Shown here: piece by piece, positions 14,401-28,380 of the stretch | How the letters are laid out: every line of letters begins with the position of its first letter | Numbering within the stretch: position 1 is the stretch's first letter | DNA from: Gibbula magus | Taxonomy: Eukaryota; Mollusca; Gastropoda; Trochida; Trochidae | Direction: 5' to 3' | Length of the DNA: 64,000 bases | Assembly (NCBI GenBank): GCA_936450465.1 | Contig: OW388290.1 | Span: 29,625,457 to 29,689,456 of the forward strand | Translations under genes and position numbers: made by a program | The notes under the pieces: model-generated | Told to the model about the DNA's origin: nothing | The model's input: the letters and a program-made list of their open reading frames with translations, nothing else | The model's database searches: none

Positions 14401-16011
14401 TGGTAACAGCACAGAAAATACTTTCACTGCTGTTACCTCCATTTCCATGCTGTTATTGTAACTTGAAAGTAAAAAAATAAAATAATGATAACTTTGTCTT
14501 AGCTGGAAGGAATTCATAATAAAAACATAGTTATCAGTTATATGAATTGATTACTTTTTTTTAAAATAATTTTTTAATGGCGGTAACAGCAATTTTAATT
14601 AATCGTTTGTTGTTAATTACCAAACAAGTTGTCGTTATGCTTGCATATTTCTATTTTTTATTTGTCTCATTAACAACATGACATCTAACCAAGTTAATTA
14701 ATTTACTCTTATGGACATATTGCTCACTATCACTTGCAAAAAGTTATAATCTTGTTCTGGTCAATGCGTCTATCTCATTAGTCTATGGGATAGGTCCATT
14801 ATACCAATGGGTAACAGTAGGTTGTAACCACAGTCACACCTGACTGATTCGTCTGAGTATTGGGCCGTATGGTTTATGGGACGTCTAAGTTATGGGGGTA
14901 AACCTATATAGCTATATGAAAATCAATACATGTACCTCATTCTTCACACATTTACAAATTAACCATGGCAAGAGCCATGTTGGTGTCAATTTCATTTCTT
15001 ACCCCAATCTATATACATTAAACATATTTTAACAAATGTTAACTGTACAACAATTAATTCATTCAAACTTCTGCAGATATATGTTAATCGTGTAATCTTG
15101 CCATAATCAAATGCATCACATTTCCTTTAAAATATTTAACTAATCAGATCACACAATATATACGTTCCTTTCAACAATAGAAAGTGGTAACCTGCTGAAA
15201 AACTCTGAAGCTCAAATCAAGGTTAAATATAAATAAGCATAATGTACTAATATAATTTCGTATAGACACACTTACTTATTGGCGAGTTCACATACGTATG
15301 TTTTATATTTTGACGTGGCAATGGTGACAATGAGACATAGAAGTGTGAAGATTTGTATATCATCATATGCATAAGTAGTCATATGAAACTTTAATATTTT
15401 CGTGATTAATGAAAACATCAGAGTCCATCAACGCATTTGAAATAACTATTAGAATTCTGAAATAGTTGATATTCTGCTCACCTCGAAGGAAAGATATAAT
15501 TTGACACACATTTTAAAAACCAAATAAGGCAATCTGGATACAGTCATAATTCAACATTTCAAATATTCTTTAAACCGTTTCTGCTCACATCCCATAACGC
15601 ACTGGCCACTTCAACACATGTCATCGATCGTTTTAAAGTAGTTGCCTCTGACATATGAGAAAATCTATATCTCTACTTAAAAATTATTTCAAAAGTCGTT
15701 CGATAAGTCAGGTTTTAATCTGGCAAGTTCCTCCGGTTAATGGTGTCCATCCGCAACAATTCTGATAAAAGTAGTTCCACGCCATGCTATTAATCTGGAG
15801 CATGGTGCAGATATTACTCCATTTCAACTTGTTCTTTTACCGATAAGGCCTGCATGCAGTATATCACACAGGCGTGACAGTCAGTGTCCAATTAGATCCA
15901 CATACGATGCCAGTTGCAGGCTTGCGGTTTTAATGTGTGTGCTTTGGACAATGATCTGCAGCAGGCTCTCAACAGTGTCGGCCGAGAGAGGGTGATGTAT
16001 AGAGTACTTAC
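11412..16011. other. non-coding stretch
   Basis: There is no recognisable gene. The interval contains a cluster of ggtaacagc motifs (listed separately), AT-rich tracts around 12.5-13.0 kb and 14.2-15.7 kb, and GC-richer patches at 11.65-12.1 kb and 13.35-13.5 kb. The open frames of 60-104 codons here have low-complexity composition and no family resemblance. Confidence 0.45.
14063..14830. repeat. cluster of ggtaacagc / gctgttacc motifs
   Basis: The 9-mer ggtaacagc or its complement, or a close variant, recurs in both orientations near 14,066, 14,258, 14,400, 14,432, 14,450 (gctgttatt) and 14,581. A related gggtaacagt lies near 14,807. The surrounding DNA is AT-rich. This could be a decayed repeat family with inverted copies or a cluster of binding sites. 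Confidence 0.4.
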
Positions 16012-16173
16012 ACGGTACAGGCAGGCCCAGGAAATCACGGTATTTGTAAAACTGACAAACAAATTTGCCCCGACATTCTAAATATGGCTTGATTTCCGAC
16101 CGTGATGGCGGGCAGTTGTCGTAAAAGCGAACATCATAATAAGTTGGAAACATTTGTTCAGGAGAGACGGGGG
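16012..16173 (-). CDS. orphan exon-like segment, phase 1-1
   Basis: On the minus strand a pyrimidine-rich acceptor (tatgcctctcttcag) precedes 16173, and a consensus donor GTAAGT follows 16012. The 162 bases between have one frame open throughout. It begins with two bases completing a codon and ends with one base of the next, so both boundaries are phase 1, as is usual for shuffled extracellular modules. The 53 whole codons encode Cys at 20, 33 and 39 and end LPVP, with a split codon that could restore Cys. The pattern C-x5-C-x13-P-C is loosely like the end of a SUEL/Gal-lectin domain. That is a tentative comparison, and the peptide is otherwise unrecognised. No partner exons were identified, so it may be an isolated or lost module, part of a long-intron gene, or chance. 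Confidence 0.3.
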
Positions 16174-19100
16174 CTGAAGAGAGGCATAGAGAAAAGACAA
16201 GATCTTAATGTAGAATTTGTTAGGGCTGGTGGCGACATGCTGATGAAACGAGTGTGAGACTTGGCGCGAGATATCCGGGGTGGCGACCAAGGGAGGTAAT
16301 CACAATACGTTATCAAGTTTAGTCCGATACAGCCGCTAAAGAAAGTTTCCGCTTCATAGTCACTTGGTCTGGTTGAGTCTATTCTCCGACTTGATACATC
16401 GAACTCCTATTCAGCTCGTATTTATGCTTCAGTTCGTTATATAGCACCACACAATGAAGGACAGTTTGATGATGTATACCCAGACATCTTGTTTGCATAC
16501 TAGTCCCGAAGGATCTTTGAAAGCAATCTATAAGAATACACAAAAAGTGTCAAGTATCCTGGCTCTATTAAACACAACGTAGACAATAATGAGATTGGTA
16601 AAGTTGGTCAATCATTAATAGAATCTGCAATTAAGATTAAAATGAATCAAGCATGAATGACATTTTAGTGCAGTTTCTTTCCAAATACGCCATCAACAGC
16701 GGTATTGGACAAGCTTACACGCATACCAGCATATATGCAGGGATTAATTTGAGTTTTCCTGAGGCAACCTTCACCATACACAATATACAGACGGTTCACG
16801 TAACATTAAACATGGATAGAATATCAAATAAACGTTTCCTGCAGTTAAACAGAAGACATTAAACACTTTAGAGCAGGAAAACAAACAGTTTACGATTCTT
16901 GGTTCAAATATTGGCAGAATTATTAACTGCTTCAAACACAATTTGCCTCACCAAGGGAAGCTGGCGCATTACGTGAGTGCAATATATTCATAATCCCCCA
17001 GCGGAGAACTTTACTTCGCTTACTCCTTTTCGGGAAATATTCACACGGCGCATGCTCAGTTCTCCTGGGAGCTCTGATTGGGTCGGAGTTGGACGTATGG
17101 TAATTCGACAAATTGGCGTTGAAGCATAGCTCTCTAAAAGAATACAAAGCGATGTATGGGTGCTTTAATTAGATTATGAGCGAGAAATTTCTTGATATTG
17201 CCTGACACTATAGCCCCAATTTGCATGTTGAGGACTAGAGAGAGAAAGCGGCAACGTAAACAAACAGACAGTACCGTGTGCAGGTTAGAAGCCAAGCGGA
17301 AGGGGCGAGCCTTTCACTTCTGAAAAACATTGGAAATATTTGAGATCGGCCCGTCGAAAGCAGTAATTACGTTAGTGCGGAAAATCGTTGACTGTCTTGA
17401 AAAAAATACTGTGTTGTGAAAAATACCGTGAGATATAAAACCAGCGGTTAATGTCGAGCTTCATTAGTACCGCCATTCATATTGGCGACACTTAGCGAAT
17501 CGCTCGCCATAATTATGATTAGAGTTGATCGGCTGCATAATCCAGCGGCCACTCGTCATCCCGAGCCGCGGTAGGGACCCGACCCCGCGCTTTATTCAAT
17601 TTTACCAGACTGCATTAGATCTATCGGAAAGTAATTTCCAAATAAATCATTCGGCAAACATAACCTCAGTCCAGTTCCTAATGGTAGGATTTTGTTTCCA
17701 GTAGTTTTATTATTTCTGATAATCAATAAGGGGGTGCTCCAAGATTCCCCAATCTTTAAGGGGGTCCTGAAAACACTTCAATAGTAGCAGTTAACGATCG
17801 TATTAAACAAAAGAGTCCTTTGAAAGCGAGCAGGAGTGTGGTTAGCTTGAGGCTGGATGTCATGTGTGGATGTTTATGTAAAGAGAGCAGACAGAAGCAA
17901 ACCCTGGCCCATCCCGACACACTAACAAGTGGAAATATCCCTGTTTATATGCGCCGCCCTCCACACTTTATAACTTTCTCTGAATAATCCATATTTGGTG
18001 GCCATGTACTCTGGGTGTAAAATCAAATTATTACTTGCAAATTTTCATATCAGAATTTATTGCAGCGAGTAAAATAATGGTAGTACGTGTTGAATTATGC
18101 ATTGGTTTCATACGAATTTGTCAGCTAATAAGACCGGCAATGAATCGCTGCTTTAGTACCGCGGTAAAGTTTAGAGTAAATAAAAGCGAAGGACGTGCGC
18201 TATCTACATAAGCGACAGACGGACCCAAAGGCCCGCGTGCATCAACAGGGAGATAAAGACTTCACATCCAGACATACAAAATATACATAGACTACGAGAC
18301 GAGGCAGGAATTCTCAACAAACGTTCAACAAGATTCATTACTTACTTAAATCCTTTTCTCAGAATAGAAAATTAATTATTGTTTGCTTATTGTAATTAGG
18401 AATCAACTTGGCATTTATGGCATGTCTGCCAGAACAGAGAAGCATACAGCTCGGGGCCTATATACAGATCTACGGACATAGAGAGCATACAAGTCATCGC
18501 TTATATACATAGTATATGCATAGACTTTACACAAATATAGATAGGCGCGCACAACAGGTTGCATTTTGTTGCCAAACAGTCATGTAATCCAAATTGAAAT
18601 TTTTCTTACACTTTTAATCGTTCTGACGTAAAATCGACAAAGTCTTTCGAAGTAAAAGAACTTTGAATGTTAATGGCCCTCGAAATCTGTATCACCACCA
18701 ATAGTTAACGTTAGAAATTATCCCTGCTAAATGCCATAAAGACTAAGACTATTGTCTATGTGCCTGTGAGAGATACGCAATGGTATCTCTGGGGTGCTAG
18801 AAATCGAAGTAGCAATCATCACTTGTACCACGTACATTCTGCATATGCTCAACAAGATTCGATATCTGTGAGTTAAATCAAATCACTTAAAAGTGAAAGT
18901 TCCATATAAAGTGATCGCTTCCGTTTCCTGCAGCATCCACGGTGACCAACCAATGAAAACAGTGCTTACTTTGAGGTGTTTTTTTCTTCTGCTGATACTG
19001 CTGGTAAAAGTTTTGGACCCGACCCTGATCGTGACTCTCACTACAGTTTGTGTGTACTGTCAATCATACAAGAGAAAGAAGATTTTAACTAGCTTGATAA

Positions 19101-20650
19101 GCTCATACTCTACACGTGAAAATATCAACACTTGCGCTGTCATCTAACTCATCTGCATTTTACAATGGCGAATCACGTTTCGTCAAACATGTTCGAAACG
19201 TTTATGTGAACGTTTGCATTTAAATTGACTACTTTTCCATAGAACAACATCCGACACCTCGTTTCTAAAATAATGATGTAGACAGTTCATTGACTACAGT
19301 GGGAAGTGAACAAGTACTCTGGTGGTCACGTGTTGCAGTCATCGACTTTTGACTAATGAGAAGCTGCCACGTGTCACGTCTGTGTTCAGATCCACTTGCA
19401 AACTCCGTACATGATTCCCTGCAGCGACACCGCATGCTACACATCCGGTCCTTGAAATTGCAGCGATCCCACCACCTTTCCGATAATCCTGACCATTCAT
19501 TAAACCTAACTCTCATGGAGCAGGACTCAGATTCGCCCACGGTTTTAATTGCTTAATGTATCTAAATGTGATTTGTTATAAGCGACAGATTGCACCAAAA
19601 CAAAATTGTTTGGGCTCACACGGAATGCACGTGCAGGGTAGCCGAGCTGAAGACTGCAACTTGTTATGTGTTGCACGGCAGATTCTGTACGACAAATTAA
19701 TACTGAGTTAATTAATTGGATATGCTGCCAGTTAAGGAAATAAAGGAATTAGAGGAAGGTTTAAACTTCAGGACAACGCCCATTGTGTCCACTTGGCAGG
19801 CCTTGTGAATAGACAGATTTACGTGCACGTGCCTGCATTTCAAATTTGGAAGTGAAAATTACACGTTGAATACAAATGAATTTATTCATACAGATATGGT
19901 AATGGATCAATCTAATAATCCTCAAAGGATCCAAGATAGATCCCATTAAAGCATGGTTTGTGTTTCTGACATAACTTTCATTTTACAAACTTCGACCATA
20001 AGTTACATTTGTTATAAATGGCACATTTTCAAAATGTACGACATATACTTTATAGATACCATTTCAAATTAAAATGAAATAATATGATTTCAGAGAAATT
20101 ATTTCGGAAAGTATAACAGATCAATCGGATGAATTTAAGCCATTTTATATTGTAAATTTCTGACAAGGATCCAATGACAGCAACATCTGATATATAAATA
20201 TCCCTTGCTATCTCTGAACCAGCAGTCATGGACCCGTATAGTTTACATGTAAAACGTTTCTTACATCTGATGAATTATTAATTGAAAAATAAAGAATTTT
20301 GAATTTGTTTTTAAATACACATAAACACCTTGAATTGGAACTTGGTATTCTTTTGAATAGTATCGGTTAAATTCCCTGTCAGAAGAAACTAACAAATAGT
20401 TGATGTTGTGTGAAATAACCTTGAAAAGTAATAAGTTAGAAAGTATATTTTTGTCAATTAAAAATGAAAAATTATACACAAGGGTAAATCCATAGAAAAG
20501 TAATTGCTGGAGTTGGTCCTACTTAATAGAACCGTATGAACATCTGTTATTACAGAATTCGGATTGCATGTCTATGAAAATATCCATAAGCTGTGATGGG
20601 GTATATGTCGAACCAGTCTTTCCTGAATTCTGCTTTGCATGTAAAGTTAA
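16174..20650. other. non-coding stretch with GC-richer islands
   Basis: No recognisable gene is present. Islands of balanced composition with many ATTA/TAAT homeodomain-type motifs lie around 16.9-18.3 kb and look more like regulatory DNA than coding DNA. A frame on the minus strand at 19,265-19,540 is Cys- and Arg-rich but shows no splice signals or known motif. Confidence 0.4.
17434..17463 (+). promoter_or_regulatory. possible TATA promoter
   Basis: tataaaa at 17434-17440 lies 29 bases upstream of an initiator-like ttcatt with its A at 17463, the usual TATA-to-start spacing. No exon with a donor is obvious downstream, so this may be coincidental. Confidence 0.15.
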
Positions 20651-20654
20651 CGTT

Positions 20655-21045
20655 GAATTTAAGAATTGATAGTGTTGAATTAACATGGTTAACGTGTTGA
20701 ATTAACAAGGCTATCTTTTTTAATTAACATGACTATCTTTTTTAATTAACATGACTATATTTTTTAATTAACACGGTTATCTTGTTGACTCGTTGAATTA
20801 ACAGGGTCATTTTGTTGAATTGACACAGTTATATTGTTGACATGTTGAATTGACACGGTTACCTTGTTGAATTGACACGATTACCTTGTTGAATTAACAG
20901 GGTTATCTTGTTGACTTGTTGAATTAACAGGGTTATCTTGTTGAATTAACAGGGTTATCTTTTTGAATTGAGACGGCTATCTTCTTGACTTGTCTGCTTT
21001 ACATTGTTATTTTGTTAAAATAACACGATTATCGGTAAAATGAAC
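20655..21045. repeat. degenerate minisatellite
   Basis: Variants of ttgttgaattaacagggtta and ttgaattgacacggttatct repeat about 15 times with irregular spacing, roughly 24-bp units sometimes lengthened by an extra ttgacttg. A middle segment uses ttttttaattaacatgacta. Divergence between units suggests an old array. Confidence 0.75.
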
Positions 21046-24000
21046 TAAGATAGTCGTCAAACACAAACTATTTCTACCGGAAAAAGTCGATTGTGAATGT
21101 TTTTGATGAGGATATATATCACAAAGAGATATACAAAATATCACTCATGAAAGTATGAAAGTTAATATTTCATATCTGTTCAAACATACATGCTGAAATT
21201 GCTACTTCAAAGGGGTTTTATTGACATAATTTGTAGTATGAAAAGTTAAATTTCATGAAATATGGAAATTATGTTGGTCTAAGATGATGTCGGCATAACG
21301 TATCTTCTTGGACTTATATTTGTTCACGCATCATTACTGAAGGACAGCATCAAACTAACCAAGAAGCTCTTTTGACTCTCTTTTCTCATATAAATTACGT
21401 TATTTCAAAAAGACGATTTCTTAAAACGCGTGTTTCTAAGAAATATGAACAGATACCGTTTTGAAATTTCACATTTAGTTTAGTTAGCTTCTGAAGACAT
21501 ACCGTATCTCTGTTTCAGTCGTGATTATCACTTGTGGATTGAATATCTTGTATATATTTTGGATGGTATCGTTTATTTTGCCTCTGAGGGTAAACGTTTG
21601 AATAAAAAAAGTTCCATGTGTAAATGCGTGTCAGCAACGTGTGGTTCATTCGTCTTGGGTCTAAAGAAATGGCAGAATTTCTGCGAAATTGAGTTGTTGA
21701 ACATTAACTTGAGATGAATGAAGTAAAACAATATGTATTCTTATTTTGCATTAAGTCTCTCATTCAAGATAGACACGCAACCAATAAAGTAACTTTGTGA
21801 TCTTAATGCATTTTTCCCCCAAAACTAGCACTTATTATGTAGTTTTTGCACTGAATGTTTGTTTAAGAGGCAATCTTGTCCACGATATTGATAGTGTTGA
21901 CACATGAGCGTCTTTAAAAAGCATAATCATACATTGTTATGTGGATTTCCTGCTCATCAGGCCTGAAAGGCTTGATGGGCTTATGACCTTCGTCCGTCGT
22001 TAGTAAACTTTTCACATTTTCGACTTCTCCTCCAGAACCGCTGCACTCTCAAAGCTGAAATGTTGTGGGGATGTACCTTGCACATTCTACGTCATATATC
22101 AAATACATCAAATATGCGCCTAGCAGGCAGTTGTCCATTTTATAGCTACAAACTGATGTTTTGCTTCTTTAAATTGTTTTTATTTATTTGTTTTTTGGAA
22201 ATAAAATGTTGGCATGGCTGTGCCTTTAAATGTGTGAACCATTCTGCATTTAATTGAATGAACCGCCTATCACGCAGTTGGTGCTATCTGAATTAGCAAT
22301 TAGTATCTGTCAAGGCCTGTTTGCCTTACTTATAGTCCTGAAATTGTTTGTCCTTTTGGTTTATATAAATATAAATATATACGTATATCTACATGAATAT
22401 ACATTTCTATCTTACAAAATTTAAACTTGATTAAATTTAGTTTTATCAATATCTAAAAATGTTACACTTTGTGTCCATTACAACCGGATGGTTAGTATTT
22501 AGTCTCCGTAAGAATATAGTACTATATAGTCAGCGTATTTCAATTATTCATATTGTATGGTTTGTATGGACAGGCATAGAGGTTTAGTTAGATATCACCT
22601 CGATAAATATCACATAAAATGCTACGTATGGGTGCACCGATAATATTGCCGAGATAAGACATTATGTTATTGTCAGGATCAACATCCATATTAACAGCCT
22701 GAGTGGACACAAGTAACGGAATTGAGACTTCTATTTGGGGTTATCTATGTTTCTGTTTGAATATTGCTTTCTGAAACTTATTTAAGCGGGCTTGTATGCG
22801 ATGTATGTATTATGTATTTTATACTCTTATAACACCGAAGGTGTAGTCTAGAGAAGAAAGTGACGTGAAGTGTAGTGTCCGACAGTTGCTATCGGTAAAG
22901 GAGGACATGCCTTCCATCTTCACAAAGTCCTGGTGTCGTAGCTACTATCAACGATTCCTTCAAATTTGTTGCAGATTGATTTTGATTCATCTCTTTTGAA
23001 TCTCCCATGAACACGTGTTCAATTTCTGATTACCCCTGCCGTCATTATATTTTGTTATTGTGGGATTTTTTCCCTGGTTGAACAGGTGAGAAGAGAAGTA
23101 AATTTATCTTTAGTTGAACGATTGTGTGAAAGGAAATGTTTAATCTATAGATCTTTTTTATAATCGTGATTTTCTTTCGACATACATTGTATATATAATA
23201 CATGTGGTTAGTATAACTGATTGAAAACATTGTCTAAACTTTACTTAGAATATTAAGAAGAATTCTTTTTAACTAAAAGCAAATTTCATCAACTTCTATT
23301 CGATCACATTAGAACAATACAAGGGTCAATTAAACATATTGCATCTGTACATAATTCAAAATGTTTGATTTATAAAGTTTTGAAAAAAATTATTTTATTG
23401 AATCTATTCAATCATATTTTGCAAATATTCCCTAAAGAGGCTGGTTATTATTGTCCCAACTGAATACATTAATGGAGGAAATATGATTGCTTTATAATGA
23501 TTTAATTTAGCAAGTGATTGTTGGGCACAATGAAGACCATTTGTCTCCTGACTGCTTCCTCTGTGTTTATATTCCCTCCTCTATTGTACTGCCTCATCTG
23601 TCGAGGAAAGCTCAACACATAATTAGACACAGTCTATGCTTATGATTTCTCTACGCCCTAATTTTCTGGTAATAATATTAAATTCATAAACATAATTGAG
23701 TAGCAATCTGTTCGTAAACAAAACAGTTAACCTGTCGACACAGAAATCTACAACACAATGGCTAATTTGTCGATCAGCAGGTGTGCCTAATAAATGTGAT
23801 ATCCCGCCGAGCTCCGTGTCATAACCGACGTGATAAAACACTATAGGGAAACCCCCCGCCGGCTCCTCAGGTGAAGTCACGTGACAGCCACGTGACCTCG
23901 CCCAATTCATAATAAACACACCTAGACGAACGATGCTCGCTTTAGATTTCTGTTACACTGAGTGCGTGTATTGTTGAAAACTGACTCATAAAATCAGTTC

Positions 24001-25119
24001 GAATCCGCGGAACTTGCAAGTGTCGTGCGGCGTACCATTCAACAAGAGAGGGCTAATTACGCCTTAAATACGCCGCCATTACGCTGCACTTATGTTCCGT
24101 CTCTGCGACTCGTCGCCATATGTCACTTCTGAGTCATGGAGCATGCGCAGTCAACTTGTTCCTCCAAACGTCGGATTGAAGCCAGGCAGTGACGCGTAAA
24201 ATTGGACAATAATAGTCTGCAAAAGCCATGAAATAAAAAAGTCGTCTGTCGAACGTTCTGTGAACTCCATACTAAAGATTATATGAAGAACACATTAGAT
24301 CGAGATTAGAAACTTTACTGTTGAATTCTCCCGAGAGAGGGAGCTGTCGCGATCAGCTAGATTAGCTCGTGCTTTGCACGTGAAGTTGCGTTTCGGAGGG
24401 GATGAAGTAATTGGGGGACATATGTTGGGAGAAACTGGCTCCTTATGGCGACACGGGAGGGACGGGGGAGGCATTCGATTAGTGCAAGGGTCCACTTGGG
24501 AAACACGGCTTCTACAAACATGCAAATGAGAACAAATTTGAAAGTCTTTAATGCTTGAGATGGGGAAAAATGAGAAAGTTGGGAGGTATTGAATGTCCTG
24601 TTTACATGTGCACACAAAGCCGTCTCTCAGCGTCTGTCGCCCCTCGTCCTCCTTACATCAAATACACACTCGGGGCAGCTAGTACTAGTTGGTGCCTTCA
24701 GAGAGTGTATTAAAGTTTTAAAATTAATGAAATGCAAAAGTTTCATATTGTTAAAACAATTTTTAGAATTTAAACAGTGATATATGCTTATATAACTTTT
24801 CAAAGTCTTTCAACTGCCACCAGTTATTTTATGTAGTAATTTCGATATTAAACAATATCAAAAGAGGATGTATAAGCCATTATATTTATGAAATTAAACG
24901 TTTAAGATTTAACATTAATATTTACTGAATGTATAACTAGTGAATATTTGAACAACACATTCAATTCCCCAAGTCTATTGTAATCTAAAAATAATCACAT
25001 ATAGACACATCCAACGTAAACATGGCAACTAAGGAACGTAAGGTAGGTTGATATAAGGACATTGGAATTAACAAGTATCTGCAGAACACATTGAAAGTGA
25101 CACGAAGTAGCAAAATCTC

Positions 25120-25120
<1 letters not shown>
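21046..25120. other. non-coding stretch
   Basis: AT-rich DNA without recognisable coding content. A GC-richer patch lies at 23.75-24.65 kb and contains paired cacgtg E-boxes near 23,877-23,895 (gtcacgtgacagccacgtgac). No repeats beyond short AT runs were seen. Confidence 0.4.

Positions 25121-25210
<90 letters not shown>
25121..25210. repeat. (AAAT)n microsatellite
   Basis: About 22 uninterrupted copies of aaat. It produces artefactual open frames on the minus strand made of repeated Leu-Phe-Ile-Tyr. Confidence 0.97.
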
Positions 25211-25554
25211 CAAATTTGAGAAACAACGATGACATTGTAAACATGCATTCACAGAATCTACACACACCCACTAAGTAATAGAGTGTAAGCGGTTATAGAA
25301 CCCATTATGGTGTCATTAAACAAGAGAGCATGGTAACGAAGGAAGCCGTGGTAAAGTGACGCCAGTCCCGCTAGTCCCGAGAGACCAACAGGGTCGCTGA
25401 AGCGTGAAAAATTTAATAAAAATCTTCTCCCCAAGCCCTTTTAACACAGAAACAATCACGGTGGATTTGCTCGGACATAAACAGCCGGCAGGAGTGAACC
25501 TCTAATCTTGCCTGGTTGAGTCGGAGGCATGAGCCATACTCTATACGTCATGTA

Positions 25555-26120
25555 ACCAGCAACTAACATCTCTAACTAGGTTTAGGTGACACTACCATTG
25601 GAGTTAAGCAATATTAACACGGCGAAGCTATAACCATCATTAACACACTTAAGAGGTTTAACTATAACGCTGAGAACTTAATTAAATGCACTGAATATCC
25701 TTCACTCAGACCAGATATCACTTAAATCAGAAACACGTTGGTACTAACCTAGATAATCAGTACTAACCAGGCATAACTTGCACCCATTACCACACTTCAG
25801 CAGTGCTACCATTCATTGAACTCGCCCTCTAACACAGACTTAACTAGCGACTTAATTAACAAGGCCCATCTATAACCACTTTTTGCGCACATAACATACT
25901 TAATTAAAACCACTCAATTTAATCTAACCACATAACTACATGCACTAACCAGTCTTAACCAGTGGCAATGAGCTTTAAGTACAACCATGTTTAACTAGTA
26001 TTATTTTACAGATGTAACTATCACCACTTACTATGCTTAATTAGCACCAATAATTAGGTTTATCTAGTTACACTTACTTCGTTTAACTGGTACCACCAAC
26101 TACACTAGGATACGCCCCAC
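25555..26120. repeat. degenerate repeat-like region rich in ttaactagt / accac
   Basis: Short phrases such as ttaactagt, ttaaccagt, actaacca and ttaattaac recur at irregular spacing for over 500 bases, with unusually few T-runs. It looks like a heavily decayed minisatellite. No exact period can be read by eye. Confidence 0.35.
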
Positions 26121-28204
26121 TCGCAGAACTGAACCAGGTCTGTTAAATAGTAATTAGCACGTAAACAATATGTCTGATACCAGATGCGGGTCGACATAAT
26201 GATATGGGTCTCGATTCTCTCTATCGTATTGTTATGTTTTACATAATAAACTTTGTACCTGAATTTAATTTCGTTTTCCTTGTAAAAATCTCAGACTAAT
26301 TGTACTGATTTTAATTTCCACATCGGAAACAATGATTTGTAAATATTTTTGAAAGTATTTTGCCTTTAGGCCTTCTATTGACCTCCTCAACAATGGATGT
26401 TTCAAATTTCACCAAAGAACAATGTTGGGTACCAATTGTATTTTCGTAACACTTTATCGGAAAGTATATTAAAAAAAGCTTCGTATTCTTTCTGTAACAG
26501 GGACTATAAACAAGTGTTTAACACTATCAAGTTAGGTGACATTATTCATTGTGGTCGTAGAAATCACGAACTGGAAGCTACAGGCAAACTACTATTGTTC
26601 CTTTGAATATGCAATTTTTCTCAATAATGGCTTAATTAAACTCTGGCCACTTTCAAATATTTACAGTTGCTCTTGTGTCCGTCACGCATACAGGAAAATA
26701 AAGACAGGTCAAATTGCCTACCAACTTTCTCTGATTAAAGAATAGTTGGCCTGGTTTGTTTGTGTGGAATGAAAGAGAGTTGTTAGAAAGGGGAGGGGAG
26801 GCAAGCATCTGTCATCTCATGCTCCTCCCAAACACACGCACGTGCATCGTGTGTAATCTAGATCTGTTTACACCGACAGTTGTTAAGAGCGCCGATGGTT
26901 TATAATCTTTGTTAAGTCAGTGTTATCCAGTAGGCTGTGTTTGTGATAGGTGGTATAAGAGTCTGTAGAGAATGAACCCAGGGGTCGGGTTGGAAATGAA
27001 TACAAACAAGTTGGTTTAAAGTGAGGGGCGATATTTAGCGAGTGTTCCATCAGCTTTAAACGACAGATTCAAGTAGCCGCGATAAACTAGGTGTTTTGAT
27101 AATTTGTGGTTTTTCAAACACCGTGAAAAGAAGGCTCTTTGAAATTCAGTTAACAGCGGAGTGGATGAAACGTAAGAAGATATTGGGCCGGTGTGATACA
27201 CAGCACACGGGGGAACAATAGAGAACTCCCGACACACGCGTCTGCAATAGCCACCCTATGTTACCTGAAGAGAAACCAGGGAGTTGACCTGGCCCCCGAC
27301 CCGACCCGTTCTCTTGCTATTGTTGCAACTGGACAGATGGCGGGATGGAGTCGAGAAAATAGATTTGTTTGGCAGCCCAGGAGAGACAATGAGATACTTC
27401 CCCTCACCTCCCTGCAGCTAGATACATAGTGAAGTCACTAGACACGAGCCAGACAGACTACAGACATACTGTACCCGGCAAACACTCACGTCTCCATCGA
27501 CTGCGGGCTAGTGTGGAGAATCGCACCTAATGTGACGGCAACAACATCTACTTGATTCTGTGGACAGATAATTATACACCAGGCGTGGCTAAGTCGCATT
27601 AGGAAGTGTAGACATTACATCTAATGAAGTTCTGTGTGCCGGAGGGAGGACGCTTTATAACATAGGAAACACCCCAACCTGTTGAGGTTCCCCCACCTGC
27701 GAATGTAACACTGTGATTGTCTTTGTGCCGTGATTAATCTATATCGTGGATTGGCGGCGGATACCCTGTAGCGCTGTAGAGCTGATGTGTGACAGTGCGG
27801 AGATTCTACTATGCATAACGTATGGGAATATTAAAGACAGGAAGTCGGGAAGCATAGCCCGGGGAATCCCCTCCCATAATACCTGTAGATAAACGGCTGT
27901 TAAATTAACCACCTACATTAGCACCATTGTGTTTGTGAGTGTGTGTGACTGGTGACATTGTTGCTGCAGTAAGTGGCGTAGAGACAGGATAAAAGATTAG
28001 CACATTTCCCCTTCTGTCGACACGATGTGAATCTGATCCCATACCCCCTCCAGACTCTCGATCAGCTGATTGCGTATCCCGCGGGAAGGAAGAGAGATAT
28101 ATACAGCATCTATCTCTGGCCACTGACTCGGCCGAGGAGAAATTAATTATCAGCCGTGTGTGAGTGGCAGGCCGGCTCTTCAGCCTAAATGCTTTAGTCA
28201 ATAG
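26121..28204. other. non-coding stretch, GC-richer toward its right end
   Basis: No recognisable protein. From about 26.75 kb composition rises in G+C, and the sequence contains many homeodomain-like and SOX-like (attgttg, caataga) words. This leads into the promoter-like island at 28.2 kb. Confidence 0.4.
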
Positions 28205-28380
28205 ATCGCACGCCCTAATCCAATAGAAGCAGCCCGCCTGTCAGTTACCTCACTCCAGCCAATCGGAGAGCCAGAAATTATTATATGCATGTTTGTGGGA
28301 CGATTAGCCAGCTTCCGGGGATATTTCTATTGCATGATTAAGCAGTTCCCTTAAAAGGCAGAGGCACGGTATCCCTTTCA
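28205..28380 (+). promoter_or_regulatory. promoter-like island with CCAAT and TATA-like boxes
   Basis: Two CCAAT boxes (near 28,218 and 28,258) precede a TATA-like ttaaaag at 28351-28357. An initiator-like ttcacct follows with its A at 28380, 29 bases after the TATA-like box. The downstream segment ends in a consensus donor. It may be the promoter of the PRDM8 gene 11.5 kb downstream or of a separate transcript. The call rests on motif spacing alone. Confidence 0.35.

Noticed and set aside
24985..25267. Two ~90-codon minus-strand frames of repeated Leu-Phe-Ile-Tyr
   Set aside because: They are produced entirely by the (AAAT)n microsatellite.
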